A stretch of DNA of 25,387 bases, taken from NCBI GenBank assembly GCA_937982495.1, contig CALJLX010000012.1:1-25387 (forward strand), written 5' to 3'. Source of the stretch: an uncultured Desulfuromonas sp. GTDB lineage: Bacteria > Desulfobacterota > Desulfuromonadia > Desulfuromonadales > Trichloromonadaceae. Position numbers and translations under genes: made by a program. Below, in pieces: positions 14,475-23,370 of the stretch. How positions within the stretch are numbered: the first letter of the stretch is position 1; each line of letters opens with the position of its first letter. The notes beneath the pieces are model-generated. The model was not told the DNA's origin and ran no database searches. It saw only the letters and a list, made by a program, of their open reading frames with translations.

Positions 14475-16285
14475 TGGCTCACCAATCGGACCTGATCGCG
14501 CAGGACATCCACGCCTACCTCAAGGCCCAGGAAGAAAAATCGCTGCTGCGCTTCATCACCTGCGGCAGCGTCGACGACGGCAAGAGCACCCTGATCGGTC
14601 GCCTGCTGTGGGATTCGAAGATGATTTTCGCGGACCAGCTGGCGGCTCTGGAGGCGGACAGCAAGAAGGTCGGCACCCAGGGAGAGCGGATCGATTACGC
14701 GCTGCTCCTCGATGGCCTGCAGGCCGAGCGGGAGCAGGGGATCACCATCGACGTCGCCTACCGGTTCTTCTCCACCGACAAGCGCAAGTTCATCGTCGCC
14801 GACACCCCGGGGCACGAGCAGTACACCCGCAACATGGTCACCGGCGCCTCCACCGCCCAGCTGGCGATCATCCTCGTCGACGCCCGCAAGGGGGTGCTGA
14901 CCCAGACCCGCCGCCACAGCTATCTGGTGTCGCTGGTCGGCATCCGCCACATCGTGCTGGCGGTCAACAAGATGGATCTGGTCGGCTACAGCGAAGACCG
15001 GTTCGCCGAGATTCTGCGCGATTACGAAAACTTCGCCGCCGGACTCGGCTTCGACCGGATCCAGCCGATCCCGATCTCGGCCCTTGAAGGGGACAATATT
15101 CTCGCGCCGGGCGGCAACACCCCCTGGTACCAGGGGCCGAACCTGATGGAGTATCTCGAAACGGTGCCCGTCGCCGAAGCCGATAGTCGCCGGCCCTTTC
15201 GCCTGCCGGTGCAGTGGGTCAACCGGCCGCATCTCGATTTTCGGGGTTTCTGCGGAACCATCGTCGCCGGAACGGTGCGCCCCGGCGACGAACTGGCGGT
15301 CGCCGCGTCAGGGCGCAAAAGCCGGGTCGCGCGGATCGTCACGGCGAATGGCGACCTGGCCGAAGCCTCGGCCGGGCAGGCCGTCACCCTGACCCTGACC
15401 GACGAAATCGACATCAGCCGGGGCGACGTTTTGGCCGATCCCGAGGATCGCCCGTACCACGCCAACCGCTTTGAAGGCAAGCTGGTCTGGTTGCATGAGG
15501 AACCCTTGCAGCCGGGGCGCGGTTATCTGCTCAAGAGCGGCACGGCCACCGTTCCGGCCCAGGTGTGCGATGTGCGGTTCAAGGTCAACATCAACACCCT
15601 GCAACAGGAAGACGGCGCGACCCTGGATCTGAACGAAATCGGCGTCTGCCGCCTCGTCACCGGCCGGCCCATCGCCTTCGATTCGTACCGGGCCAATCGC
15701 GCCACAGGGGGCTTCATCCTCATCGACCGGTTGACCAACGCCACCGTCGCCGCCGGCATGATCCATCAGCCGTTCATCCAGCCCGGCGGACGCTGGCAAG
15801 ACCTTGAACTGAACCGGCAAACCCGTGCCGCGCACAAGGGCCAGCGGGCGCTGGTTCTCTGGATGAGCGGATCGGTCCCGGCGGAGCTGGCGGCTTTGCT
15901 GGAAAAGAAACTGCACAGCCAGGGCCGCCACACCGCGCTTCTCGACGGCGGCCAACTGCGCGCCGGACTCAACCGTGACCTCGGCGACGGCCCCGTCGAT
16001 CGGTTGGAACGGACGCGCCGGATCGCCGAGGCGGCCCGCTTGCTTGGCGAGGCGGGGCTGATCGCGCTGGTCGCGCCGGGCGACGGCAGCCGGCCGCCAC
16101 GGGAAATATTCGCCCGGGACGAACTGCTGGAAATCGTTATCGACGGCGCCGCCGAGGCGGACGAACCCTCGGTTCTCCGTGTTTCGGACGTGGCGGCGCC
16201 GCCGAAGACGCTGGCGGAAGGGATCGCCGACGAATTGGCGCGGTGCTCCTTCGGGGGCGCGGCGATTGACGCCCCCGGACTGTAG
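14474..16285 (+). CDS. cysN: Sulfate adenylyltransferase subunit 1 CysN with a degenerate APS-kinase-like tail
   Basis: CysN is an EF-Tu-like GTPase whose GTP hydrolysis drives APS formation with CysD. The 603 residues divide into the GTPase domain (about 24-235) with GSVDDGKST (31-39), DTPGH (110-114) and NKMD (165-168), then two beta-barrel domains to about 435. From about 450 a CysC (APS kinase)-like domain follows, recognisable from LLEKKLHSQGRHTALLDG and GLNRDLG. Its P-loop, normally GLSGSGKST, reads MSGSVPAEL at about 464-472 and lacks the essential GK-S/T. The SPFRAxR-type segment is also replaced. The tail is thus probably not a kinase. Start ATG overlaps the cysD stop. Fusion CysNC proteins are common; a dead CysC half is the oddity. 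Confidence 0.93.
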   Translation: MAHQSDLIAQDIHAYLKAQEEKSLLRFITCGSVDDGKSTLIGRLLWDSKMIFADQLAALEADSKKVGTQGERIDYALLLDGLQAEREQGITIDVAYRFFSTDKRKFIVADTPGHEQYTRNMVTGASTAQLAIILVDARKGVLTQTRRHSYLVSLVGIRHIVLAVNKMDLVGYSEDRFAEILRDYENFAAGLGFDRIQPIPISALEGDNILAPGGNTPWYQGPNLMEYLETVPVAEADSRRPFRLPVQWVNRPHLDFRGFCGTIVAGTVRPGDELAVAASGRKSRVARIVTANGDLAEASAGQAVTLTLTDEIDISRGDVLADPEDRPYHANRFEGKLVWLHEEPLQPGRGYLLKSGTATVPAQVCDVRFKVNINTLQQEDGATLDLNEIGVCRLVTGRPIAFDSYRANRATGGFILIDRLTNATVAAGMIHQPFIQPGGRWQDLELNRQTRAAHKGQRALVLWMSGSVPAELAALLEKKLHSQGRHTALLDGGQLRAGLNRDLGDGPVDRLERTRRIAEAARLLGEAGLIALVAPGDGSRPPREIFARDELLEIVIDGAAEADEPSVLRVSDVAAPPKTLAEGIADELARCSFGGAAIDAPGL

Positions 16286-16337
16286 CGGCATAGTTACCTT
16301 GCCGCGAACGGCAATCCACGATTCAAGGGAGACGGAC

Positions 16338-17636
16338 ATGACCGGTACCGCTGAAATCGACTACCAGCAACTGCGCCTTGACGGCATCTACCGGCAGAAC
16401 GAGGCCGGGGCACTGATGCTGCGGGTGAAAATTCCCGCCGGGGTGTTTTCCGTCGAACAGGCGCGCAAAATCGGCGACCTGGCGGAACGCTTCGCCGGGA
16501 GCGAACTGCACCTGACTACTCGCGGCAGCATCGAGCTGCACGGGCTGCGCTACGAAGACCTCGCTCCGGTGGCGGTCGGCCTGGCCGCCGTCGGGCTGAC
16601 CACGCGCGGTGCCTGCGGCGGCGCGGTGCGGGGGATCGCCTGTAGCGCTTCCTTCACCGCCGGTTCCGACCGGGTCCAGACGCTGGCCCGCCGGCTGCAC
16701 CGGCACTTTACCGGCAATCCCCATTTCGAGGGGCTGCCGAAAAAGTTCAAGATCGGCATCGACGCCGATTACGCCGGGGCGCGGCATCTGATCCAGGATG
16801 TCGGTCTGATTCAGGTCGACGCCGGTCGTTACGACGTCTGGCTCGCCGGCGGCCTCGGCCGCGAACCCCGGTCCGGCTTTCTTTTCGCCGAGCGGGTCGA
16901 CGAAGACCGGTTGCTGCCGCTGATCGAGGCCGTCGTGCGCGTCTACCGCAAGCACGCCCCGCCGGGGCGTCGGCTCAAATTTCTGGCCGACCGACTGGGC
17001 GAGGCGCGGCTGCGGGAACTGATTCGCGACGAACAGTTGGGCGCGCCGGAGCGCTTCCCGCCGCCGGTGCTGGAACGGAGTCCGTTGCCCGGTCCGGTCG
17101 CGGCGGAGCCGGTGGAAGTGCCGATTTTCGCCGGCGAACTGACGGCCGAGCGGTTGCGCCGACTGGCCGACATCGCGGCGGATCACGGCGGCGGTTTTCT
17201 GGCCGTGAACGGGAATCAGAACATCTCTTTCGCTCCCGCCGACGGCGCGGCGCGGGCCGCCATCGAAAAGGCCCTGGCCGCCGAGGGTCTGACGAGCGGC
17301 GCCGCGGCGGCGGAAGCGACGTTGCGCGTCTGTCCCGGCAGCCATCTCTGCCGGATGGGGCTGGCCCCGACCCGCGACGTCGCCCGTCAGCTGCTGGCCG
17401 CCCTCGGTCCCGAGGGGCAAAAACTCTCCTGGGCCATCTCCGGCTGTCCCAACTCCTGCGCCCAAGCCCAGTTGGCCGACGCCGGGATCCTCGCGACCCA
17501 CTCGGTCAAAGCCGCCGACGGTGCGCGCCAGCCCCGCTTCAGCCTGCTCCGGCGGACGGACGCCGGTTTCGGCCGGGCGGTCGCCGAAAACCTCGACCTG
17601 GACGGCTTGCTGCTGGCCGTTCGCAACCAGGGATAA
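16338..17636 (+). CDS. Siroheme [4Fe-4S] nitrite/sulfite reductase family protein, probably sulfite reductase
   Basis: This protein most likely reduces sulfite to sulfide with six electrons. The 432 residues show the duplicated architecture of the family: a first ferredoxin-like half with LTTRGSIELHGL (59-70), and the siroheme/Fe-S site C332-x5-C338 (CPGSHLC) with C370-x3-C374 (SGCPNSC). It is shorter than E. coli CysI and more like ferredoxin-type enzymes; no flavoprotein partner (CysJ) is nearby, so ferredoxin is the probable donor. The ATG at 16338 follows AAGGGAG. Nitrite as substrate cannot be excluded from sequence, but the place between cysDN and cysK argues for sulfite. Confidence 0.9.
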   Translation: MTGTAEIDYQQLRLDGIYRQNEAGALMLRVKIPAGVFSVEQARKIGDLAERFAGSELHLTTRGSIELHGLRYEDLAPVAVGLAAVGLTTRGACGGAVRGIACSASFTAGSDRVQTLARRLHRHFTGNPHFEGLPKKFKIGIDADYAGARHLIQDVGLIQVDAGRYDVWLAGGLGREPRSGFLFAERVDEDRLLPLIEAVVRVYRKHAPPGRRLKFLADRLGEARLRELIRDEQLGAPERFPPPVLERSPLPGPVAAEPVEVPIFAGELTAERLRRLADIAADHGGGFLAVNGNQNISFAPADGAARAAIEKALAAEGLTSGAAAAEATLRVCPGSHLCRMGLAPTRDVARQLLAALGPEGQKLSWAISGCPNSCAQAQLADAGILATHSVKAADGARQPRFSLLRRTDAGFGRAVAENLDLDGLLLAVRNQG

Positions 17637-17671
17637 CCTCGACCCATTCACCATAACGAAAGGAGTCCTTC

Positions 17672-18625
<954 letters not shown>

Positions 18626-18656
18626 ACAAGTGAAAATATTTTGTTGATTTTATGGA

Positions 18657-18685
18657 TTGACATGAATAACTAGTTTCTTTATTGT
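18657..18685 (+). promoter_or_regulatory. Sigma-70-type promoter for metI-metC
   Basis: A perfect TTGACA (18657-18662), a 17-base spacer and TATTGT (18680-18685) precede the SAM riboswitch by about 40 bases. The gap is AT-rich compared with the flanking genes. Confidence 0.65.
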
Positions 18686-18724
18686 TTAACTCAACATAAC
18701 GCCGGAACCAGCCGGCGGCACTGT

Positions 18725-18857
18725 CTTTATCCAGAGTGGTGGAGGGAAAAGGCCCTGCGAAGCCACAGCAACCGGTTCGCCGACGCGCCCGCGTCGGGGG
18801 ATGCCAGGTGCTAAATCCTTCCCGTCGACGCATGCTGCGGAGGCGGGAGAGATGAGG
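18725..18857 (+). promoter_or_regulatory. SAM-I (S-box) riboswitch upstream of metI-metC
   Basis: All the conserved S-box segments are present in order: the P1 5' strand CTTTATC, AGAGTGGTGGAGGGA, GGCCCTGCGAAGCCACAGC, AACCGG, then GATGCCAGGTGCTAAATCC and the P1 3' strand GATGAGG (18851-18857). CTTTATC and GATGAGG pair with G-U pairs allowed. The P1 3' strand GATGAG is also complementary to CTCATC at 18905-18910 near the terminator, giving the expected switch. SAM binding should cause premature termination. Confidence 0.96.
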
Positions 18858-18895
18858 ACGGCGCTTCGATCTCCCGCTTTGGCGAGTCTGTCTCG

Positions 18896-18930
18896 AAGCC
18901 CCTTCTCATCCCCATGCGAAGGGGCTTTTT
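18896..18930 (+). terminator. Riboswitch-controlled terminator ahead of metI
   Basis: Arms AAGCCCCTTC (18896-18905) and GAAGGGGCTT (18918-18927) with a 12-base loop are followed by a T run to 18930. It is the expression platform of the upstream SAM riboswitch. Confidence 0.9.
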
Positions 18931-18968
18931 GCGTGCCCCGCGACTCACCAATCAAAAGGGGATGACCA

Positions 18969-20120
18969 ATGACACGAAACGAAACCCGGACCCTGGAAAC
19001 CCGCCTGGCGCAGATCGGCGTCGGCCGCGACGAACGCACCGGCGCCATCAGCTTTCCTATCTACCCCAGCGCCACCTACCGCCACCCGGCGGTGGGGCAA
19101 AGCACCGGCTACGACTACACCCGCAGCGGCAACCCGACCCGCGAGGTACTCGAAGAGGGGCTGGCTACCCTCGAAGGGGGAGCGCGCGCCTGCGTTTTCT
19201 CCTCGGGCATGGCGGCTCTGACCACCCTCTTTCTCCACTTCGCCGCCGGGGATCATCTGATCGTCTCCGAGGATCTGTACGGCGGCACCTACCGGGTGCT
19301 CGACCAGGTCTTCGCCAAGCTCGGCCTGGCGGTGAGTTACGTCGACACCACCCGCCTCGACGCCATCGAGAGCGCCGTGACCGCCGCGACCCGGGCGATT
19401 CTCATCGAAACCCCGGGCAACCCGCTGCTGGGCGTGGCCGATATCGCCGCCATCGCCGACCTCTGTCGCCGCCGCAACCTGCTCTTCATCGTCGACAACA
19501 CCTTCCTCACCCCGGTCCTGCAACGGCCGCTGGAGCTGGGCGCGGATGTCGTGGTACACTCGGCGACCAAATACCTGGGCGGCCACAACGATCTCTGCTC
19601 CGGGGTGCTGGTGGCCCGCGATCCGCAATTGGGGGAGCGCCTCTACTTTCTGCAGAACGCCACCGGCGCGGTACTGCCGCCGCAGGACTGCTGGCTGCTG
19701 ATCCGCAGCCTCAAAACCCTGGCGTTGCGTATGGAACGCCACTGCCGGAGCGCCATCGAGGTGGCCCGCTGGCTGCGACGCCAGCCGAAGGTCACCGCCG
19801 TCTATTATCCGGGATTGGAAGACCATCCCGGCCACGAGTTGTCGCGGCGGCAGACGTCCGGCTTCGGCGGCATGCTCTCGTTCCGCGTCGAAAGCCCGGA
19901 GCTGGCCCGACAGGTGCTGGAAAAGTTGCAGCTGATCTCCTTCGCCGAAAGCCTCGGCGGGGTGGAATCGCTGATGACGTTGCCGGCGGTGCAGACCCAC
20001 GCCGACATCCCCGAGGCCGAACGGCGGCGCCTCGGCGTCTGCGAGAGCCTGCTCCGGCTGTCGGTGGGGATCGAAAGCGTACCGGACATCATCGCCGATC
20101 TGGAACAGGCGCTGGCGTAG
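18969..20120 (+). CDS. metI: Cystathionine gamma-synthase / O-acetylhomoserine sulfhydrylase, MetI-like
   Basis: This PLP enzyme of the Cys/Met metabolism family joins activated homoserine with cysteine or sulfide. The 383 residues include YDYTRSGNPTREVLE (48-62), the PLP-binding SSGMAA, DNTFLTP and Lys201 in HSATKYLGGHND. The C-terminal GGVESLMTLPAVQTHADIP matches Bacillus MetI as I recall it, which does both gamma-synthase and thiolase reactions. The ATG at 18969 follows AAGGGGA. The gene follows a SAM-I riboswitch and precedes a paralogue, the same metI-metC order as in Bacillus. The stop TAG is formed by the palindrome element at 20117-20144. Which sulfur donor is preferred cannot be told. 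Confidence 0.85.
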   Translation: MTRNETRTLETRLAQIGVGRDERTGAISFPIYPSATYRHPAVGQSTGYDYTRSGNPTREVLEEGLATLEGGARACVFSSGMAALTTLFLHFAAGDHLIVSEDLYGGTYRVLDQVFAKLGLAVSYVDTTRLDAIESAVTAATRAILIETPGNPLLGVADIAAIADLCRRRNLLFIVDNTFLTPVLQRPLELGADVVVHSATKYLGGHNDLCSGVLVARDPQLGERLYFLQNATGAVLPPQDCWLLIRSLKTLALRMERHCRSAIEVARWLRRQPKVTAVYYPGLEDHPGHELSRRQTSGFGGMLSFRVESPELARQVLEKLQLISFAESLGGVESLMTLPAVQTHADIPEAERRRLGVCESLLRLSVGIESVPDIIADLEQALA

Positions 20121-20144
20121 GGGCGTATGGCCATACGCCCCCAC
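20117..20144 (+). repeat. Single GTAGGGGC palindrome element; supplies the metI stop
   Basis: GTAGGGGCGTATGGCCATAC plus GCCCCCAC forms a perfect-stem hairpin in the 49-base gap between metI and metC. The stop TAG of metI (20118-20120) is bases 2-4 of the element. Confidence 0.88.
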
Positions 20145-20169
20145 CACCAATAAACATCAAGAGGATTCC

Positions 20170-21321
20170 ATGACCACAAAAACCTACCGCAGCGCCACCC
20201 TGCTGGTGCATCAGGGGATCGACCGCGACCCGGCCACCGGCGCCTCGGCGGTTCCCATCTATCAGGCTTCCACCTACCATCACGTCGGCGGCCAGCCGGG
20301 GGAGTACGATTACGCCCGCAGCGGCAACCCGAGCCGCCGGCAGGTGGAGGACGCCATCGCCCTGCTTGAAGGCGGGGTGCGCGGTTTCGCCTACGCCACC
20401 GGCATGGCCGCCATCGGCAGCGCCCTGGCCCTGCTCAAGAGCGGTGACCACCTGATTGCCCCCAGCGACCTCTACGGCGGCAGCTGGCGCTACCTGAGCA
20501 CGGTGCTGCCCGAACAGGGCATTTCGACCAGCTTCGTCGATATCACCGACCTCGCCGCCATCGAGGCCGCCGTCACTCCCGCAACCCGGGCGATTTTCCT
20601 GGAAACGCCGTCCAACCCGCTGTTCAACATCACCGATATTCGCGCCGTGGCGAAGCTGGCCCGAGAGCGGGGGCTGCTGACCCTGCTCGACAACACCTTC
20701 ATGACGCCGCTCCTGCAGCGGCCGTTGGAGTTGGGGGTCGACGTGGTCATCCACAGCGCCACCAAGTTCCTCGGCGGCCACAGCGACCTGATGGCCGGTC
20801 TGGTCACCACCGCCGACCCCCAGCTGGCCAAGCGCTTGAAGCACTTTCAGAACGCCTTCGGCGCGGTCCTCGCCCCCTTCGATTCCTTCCTGCTGGCGCG
20901 GGGGATCAAGACTCTCAAGCTGCGCCTGGAGGCGGCCCAGCGCTCGGCCCAGGAACTGGCCGAACGGCTGCAAGACCATCCGGCGGTGGCCCGGGTCTGG
21001 TATCCGGGGCTGGCCGATTTCCCGGGGCGCGAGCTGCATTTCTCCCAGGCCACCGGCGCCGGGGCGGTGCTCTCTTTCGAGTTGAAAGACCAGGCGCGGG
21101 TCGCACCGCTGCTGCAACAGATCCGTCTGCCGATCATCGCCCCCAGTCTCGGCGGGGTGGAGACCATCCTCACCCACTGCTGGTCCATGTCCCACGCCGC
21201 CATCCCCGCCGAAACCAAGCTGCGCCTCGGGATCCGCGAGAGCCTGCTGCGCATCTCCGTCGGCATCGAGGATGTGGAGGATCTCTGGGAGGATCTCGCC
21301 GCCGCGCTGAAATCCGTTTGA
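20170..21321 (+). CDS. metC: Cystathionine beta-lyase, MetC-like (PLP transsulfuration family)
   Basis: This enzyme probably splits cystathionine to homocysteine, pyruvate and ammonia. The 383-residue protein is a paralogue of its upstream neighbour: YDYARSGNPSRRQVE, DNTFMTP and PLP Lys199 in HSATKFLGGHSD. The signature GGVETILTHCWSMSHAAIP is of the MetC/beta-lyase kind rather than the THADIP kind of MetI. The ATG at 20170 follows AGAGGA by 4-5 bases. With metI it forms a SAM-riboswitch-controlled pair. The stop TGA is part of the TTGACA box of the next promoter. The exact reaction (beta-lyase versus O-acetylhomoserine sulfhydrylase) is inferred from sequence memory. Confidence 0.82.
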   Translation: MTTKTYRSATLLVHQGIDRDPATGASAVPIYQASTYHHVGGQPGEYDYARSGNPSRRQVEDAIALLEGGVRGFAYATGMAAIGSALALLKSGDHLIAPSDLYGGSWRYLSTVLPEQGISTSFVDITDLAAIEAAVTPATRAIFLETPSNPLFNITDIRAVAKLARERGLLTLLDNTFMTPLLQRPLELGVDVVIHSATKFLGGHSDLMAGLVTTADPQLAKRLKHFQNAFGAVLAPFDSFLLARGIKTLKLRLEAAQRSAQELAERLQDHPAVARVWYPGLADFPGRELHFSQATGAGAVLSFELKDQARVAPLLQQIRLPIIAPSLGGVETILTHCWSMSHAAIPAETKLRLGIRESLLRISVGIEDVEDLWEDLAAALKSV

Positions 21322-21347
21322 CAAAAGGGGCGCTTTTTTATTAGAGT
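21318..21347 (+). promoter_or_regulatory. Sigma-70-type promoter for metX, overlapping the metC stop
   Basis: TTGACA (21318-21323) contains the metC stop codon TGA; after 18 bases comes TAGAGT (21342-21347). The predicted start is about 20 bases before the riboswitch. Confidence 0.5.
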
Positions 21348-21375
21348 TCTTCCCTACAAGCGCATAGCACAACGT

Positions 21376-21507
21376 CTTTATCGAGAGTGGTGGAGGGAGA
21401 AGGCCCTGCGAAGCCACAGCAACCGATCCGCCAGGGCAAAAGCCAAGGGGGATGCCAGGTGCTAAATCCTTCCCGCCGGAGTTTTCGCACCGGCGGGAAA
21501 GATGGGG
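21376..21507 (+). promoter_or_regulatory. SAM-I (S-box) riboswitch upstream of metX
   Basis: This has the same conserved segments as the copy at 18725-18857: CTTTATC, GAGAGTGGTGGAGGGA, AGGCCCTGCGAAGCCACAGC, AACCG, GATGCCAGGTGCTAAATCC and the P1 3' strand GATGGGG (21501-21507). The two aptamers differ mainly in the P3 and P4 arms. SAM should shut off metX. Confidence 0.96.
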
Positions 21508-21544
21508 ACGGAGCCGGCGAGGTCGAAAATACCCGCAATCAAAG

Positions 21545-21578
21545 GCCCCTACCCGTTGTTTCGGTAGGGGCTTTTTTT
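21545..21578 (+). terminator. Riboswitch-controlled terminator ahead of metX
   Basis: The 9-bp stem GCCCCTACC (21545-21553) / GGTAGGGGC (21563-21571), with a 9-base loop, is followed by seven T (21572-21578). The stem words recall the GTAGGGGC repeats but in the opposite arrangement. Confidence 0.92.
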
Positions 21579-21605
21579 CCTTTCCGTGGGCGGTTTCCCG
21601 CCGGG

Positions 21606-22727
21606 ATGGTGGCAGTGAGCGGTTCCGTGGGCATCGTGACAACCCAGTTCGCCGAGTTCGATGTCGAACTGCGGCTGGAGAGCGGCCGGCTGCTTGGGCC
21701 CCTGACCCTCGCCTACGAGACCTACGGCGAGCTCAATGCCGACCGTTCCAACGTCATTCTCGTGGCCCACGCCTGGACCGGCGATGCCCATGCCGCCGGG
21801 AAGAACACGCCCGACGACCGCAAGCCGGGGTGGTGGGACGACATGATCGGTCCCGGCAAGGTGCTCGATACCGACCGCTATTTCGTCCTTTGCTCCAACG
21901 TCATCGGTTCCTGCAAGGGCTCGACCGGCCCGACCAGCCTCAACCCCCGCACCGGCAAGCCCTACAATCTGACCTTTCCGGTGCTCATGGTGCGGGACAT
22001 GGTGCGCGCCCAGAAACTGCTCCTCGACCGGCTCGGCATCGACTCGCTGCTGACCGTCATCGGTGGCAGCATGGGGGCGATGCAGGCCCTGGAGTGGAGC
22101 ATTCTTTATCCCGGGATGGTGCGCTCGATCATCCCCATCGCCGGCACCGGCCGTACCTCGCCCATGGCCATCGCCCTGAACGCCCTGGCGCGGCAGGCGA
22201 TCTTCAACGATCCTTTGTGGAAGAAGGGCAACTACAAGCCCGAGCATCCACCCGCCGACGGGCTCGCCCTGGGGCGGGCGGTGGGGCACATCTCCTTTCT
22301 CTCCGACGTCTCCATGCAGCTCAAGTTCGGCCGGCGCTTTTCCGCTCGTCACGGCCAGTTCGATTTTTTCGGTCAGTTCGAGATCGAACGCTATCTTGAC
22401 TACAACGGCGCCAGCTTCGTCGACCGTTTCGACACCAACTCCTTCCTCTACCTGGCCAAGGCCCTCGATCTCTACGACGTCGCCTGGAACTTCGAGAGCC
22501 TGGAAGAGGCCCTCGACCAGCTGCGTTGCCCCTCCCTGTGGTTCGCCTTCACCTCCGACTGGCTCTACACCCCCGCCCAGACCGAGGAGGTGGTGACGGT
22601 GCTGAAAAAGCTCGGCAAGCCGGTCGCCTATCACCTCATCGACTCCGATTACGGGCACGATTCCTTCCTTGTCGAGCCGGAAAAATTCACCCCCAAGGTG
22701 GTCGAGTTCCTGCAACGCCTCGGCTGA
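21606..22727 (+). CDS. metX: Homoserine O-acetyltransferase MetX
   Basis: MetX acetylates homoserine, the activated substrate used by the MetI-like enzyme nearby. It is an alpha/beta hydrolase of about 373 residues. Ser155 in GGSMGAMQALEW is the nucleophile; Asp and His of the triad lie near the C-terminus (FTSDWLY and DSDYGHDSF). SCKGSTGPTSLNP near 102-113 is also typical. The ATG at 21606 has only a weak Shine-Dalgarno; in-frame GTG codons at 21615 or 21627 would still leave the conserved VGIV start, so the first few residues are uncertain. It is controlled by its own promoter and SAM riboswitch, with its terminator 28 bases before the start codon. Confidence 0.94.
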   Translation: MVAVSGSVGIVTTQFAEFDVELRLESGRLLGPLTLAYETYGELNADRSNVILVAHAWTGDAHAAGKNTPDDRKPGWWDDMIGPGKVLDTDRYFVLCSNVIGSCKGSTGPTSLNPRTGKPYNLTFPVLMVRDMVRAQKLLLDRLGIDSLLTVIGGSMGAMQALEWSILYPGMVRSIIPIAGTGRTSPMAIALNALARQAIFNDPLWKKGNYKPEHPPADGLALGRAVGHISFLSDVSMQLKFGRRFSARHGQFDFFGQFEIERYLDYNGASFVDRFDTNSFLYLAKALDLYDVAWNFESLEEALDQLRCPSLWFAFTSDWLYTPAQTEEVVTVLKKLGKPVAYHLIDSDYGHDSFLVEPEKFTPKVVEFLQRLG

Positions 22728-22733
22728 TTTCCT

Positions 22734-22798
22734 GTGCGCGATTTTTCGGCGCGGAATGGGTACTTCCCGTTGTCCTGAGGGCGGGAAAAATCGTGCGC
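22734..22798. repeat. Long inverted repeat after metX
   Basis: CGATTTTTC (22739-22747) pairs exactly with GAAAAATCG (22785-22793) and the stem extends outward five more pairs (two G-U) to 22734/22798, with a loop of about 37 bases that can form a small GGAA/TTCC hairpin. No T run follows. It may be the 3' end structure of the metX transcript. Confidence 0.6.
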
Positions 22799-22875
22799 GC
22801 GGCTTGCGCCGGAACAATATCGCGATAGCATGGAGTCTTGCGGCTTCGGCCGGGATTTCACGGGGAGGTGACGGG

Positions 22876-23325
22876 ATGCTTCAGGCTCAGGCTCTGGTCG
22901 ATTACGAACGCTTTGGGTGCGCCAAGGTGGCGCTCTTTGTCGATACCACCGAGGCGCGGCGCGCCGCGGAAGTGCTCGCCGTCCACGGTCCGACGATCCG
23001 CCGGGTGGCCGAGCTCTTCGCGGCTCAGATTCTGCTGGTCGATAAGGACCGGCTCCGTCCCGAGACGATCATCGACCAGGGCATCGCCGATGCCTGGCTG
23101 CTGCTGGTGGCCGAGGGGCGCAACCGGGCCATGACCACCAAAAAGAATCCCCAGCGCATCAATCTCGACAGCGGCGGCGACTGGGAGCGCCACGCCTTTC
23201 TCGAAATCCTGCGCCAGATCAAGGAATCGACCCGCATCCAGGAGGAGGTCACCGGCTATTACCGGCGCTACCAGCCGGGGCGGGAAACGGCCCTGCCCCT
23301 GGCCCCCGTCCTCGGTCCCAACTGA
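22876..23325 (+). CDS. Conserved-looking hypothetical protein
   Basis: I do not recognise this protein. It is 149 residues, starting MLQAQALVDYERFGCAKVAL, with no signal peptide or membrane segment; it looks soluble, alpha/beta in the first 90 residues and helical and charged after that. It has one Cys (15). The ATG at 22876 is backed by GGGAGGTG 5 bases upstream, and codon third positions are GC-rich like the neighbours, so the gene seems real. A longer reading upstream in the same frame lacks a ribosome binding site. It is convergent with sucB and separated from metX by 148 bases, so no functional link is implied. Confidence 0.75.
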   Translation: MLQAQALVDYERFGCAKVALFVDTTEARRAAEVLAVHGPTIRRVAELFAAQILLVDKDRLRPETIIDQGIADAWLLLVAEGRNRAMTTKKNPQRINLDSGGDWERHAFLEILRQIKESTRIQEEVTGYYRRYQPGRETALPLAPVLGPN

Positions 23326-23341
23326 ACCTCCTTTTTTTGTC

Positions 23342-23370
23342 GTAGGGGGTGTGCATGCATCGCCCCCTAC
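23342..23370. repeat. Single GTAGGGGG palindrome element; supplies the sucB stop
   Basis: GTAGGGGGTGTGCATGCATC plus GCCCCCTAC lies between two convergent genes. The sucB stop TAG (23369-23367 on the minus strand) is the element's right end read on the other strand. A central TGCATGCA is palindromic. Confidence 0.85.

Noticed and set aside
18914..20173. Alternative plus-strand frame over metI
   Set aside because: Arg/Pro-rich shadow in the +1 frame; the true frame carries the PLP Lys motif and a ribosome site.
21545..21571. metX terminator stem as another GTAGGGGC element
   Set aside because: The arms are in the opposite order (GCCCCTACC then GGTAGGGGC) and T7 follows, so it is an ordinary terminator in the riboswitch platform.
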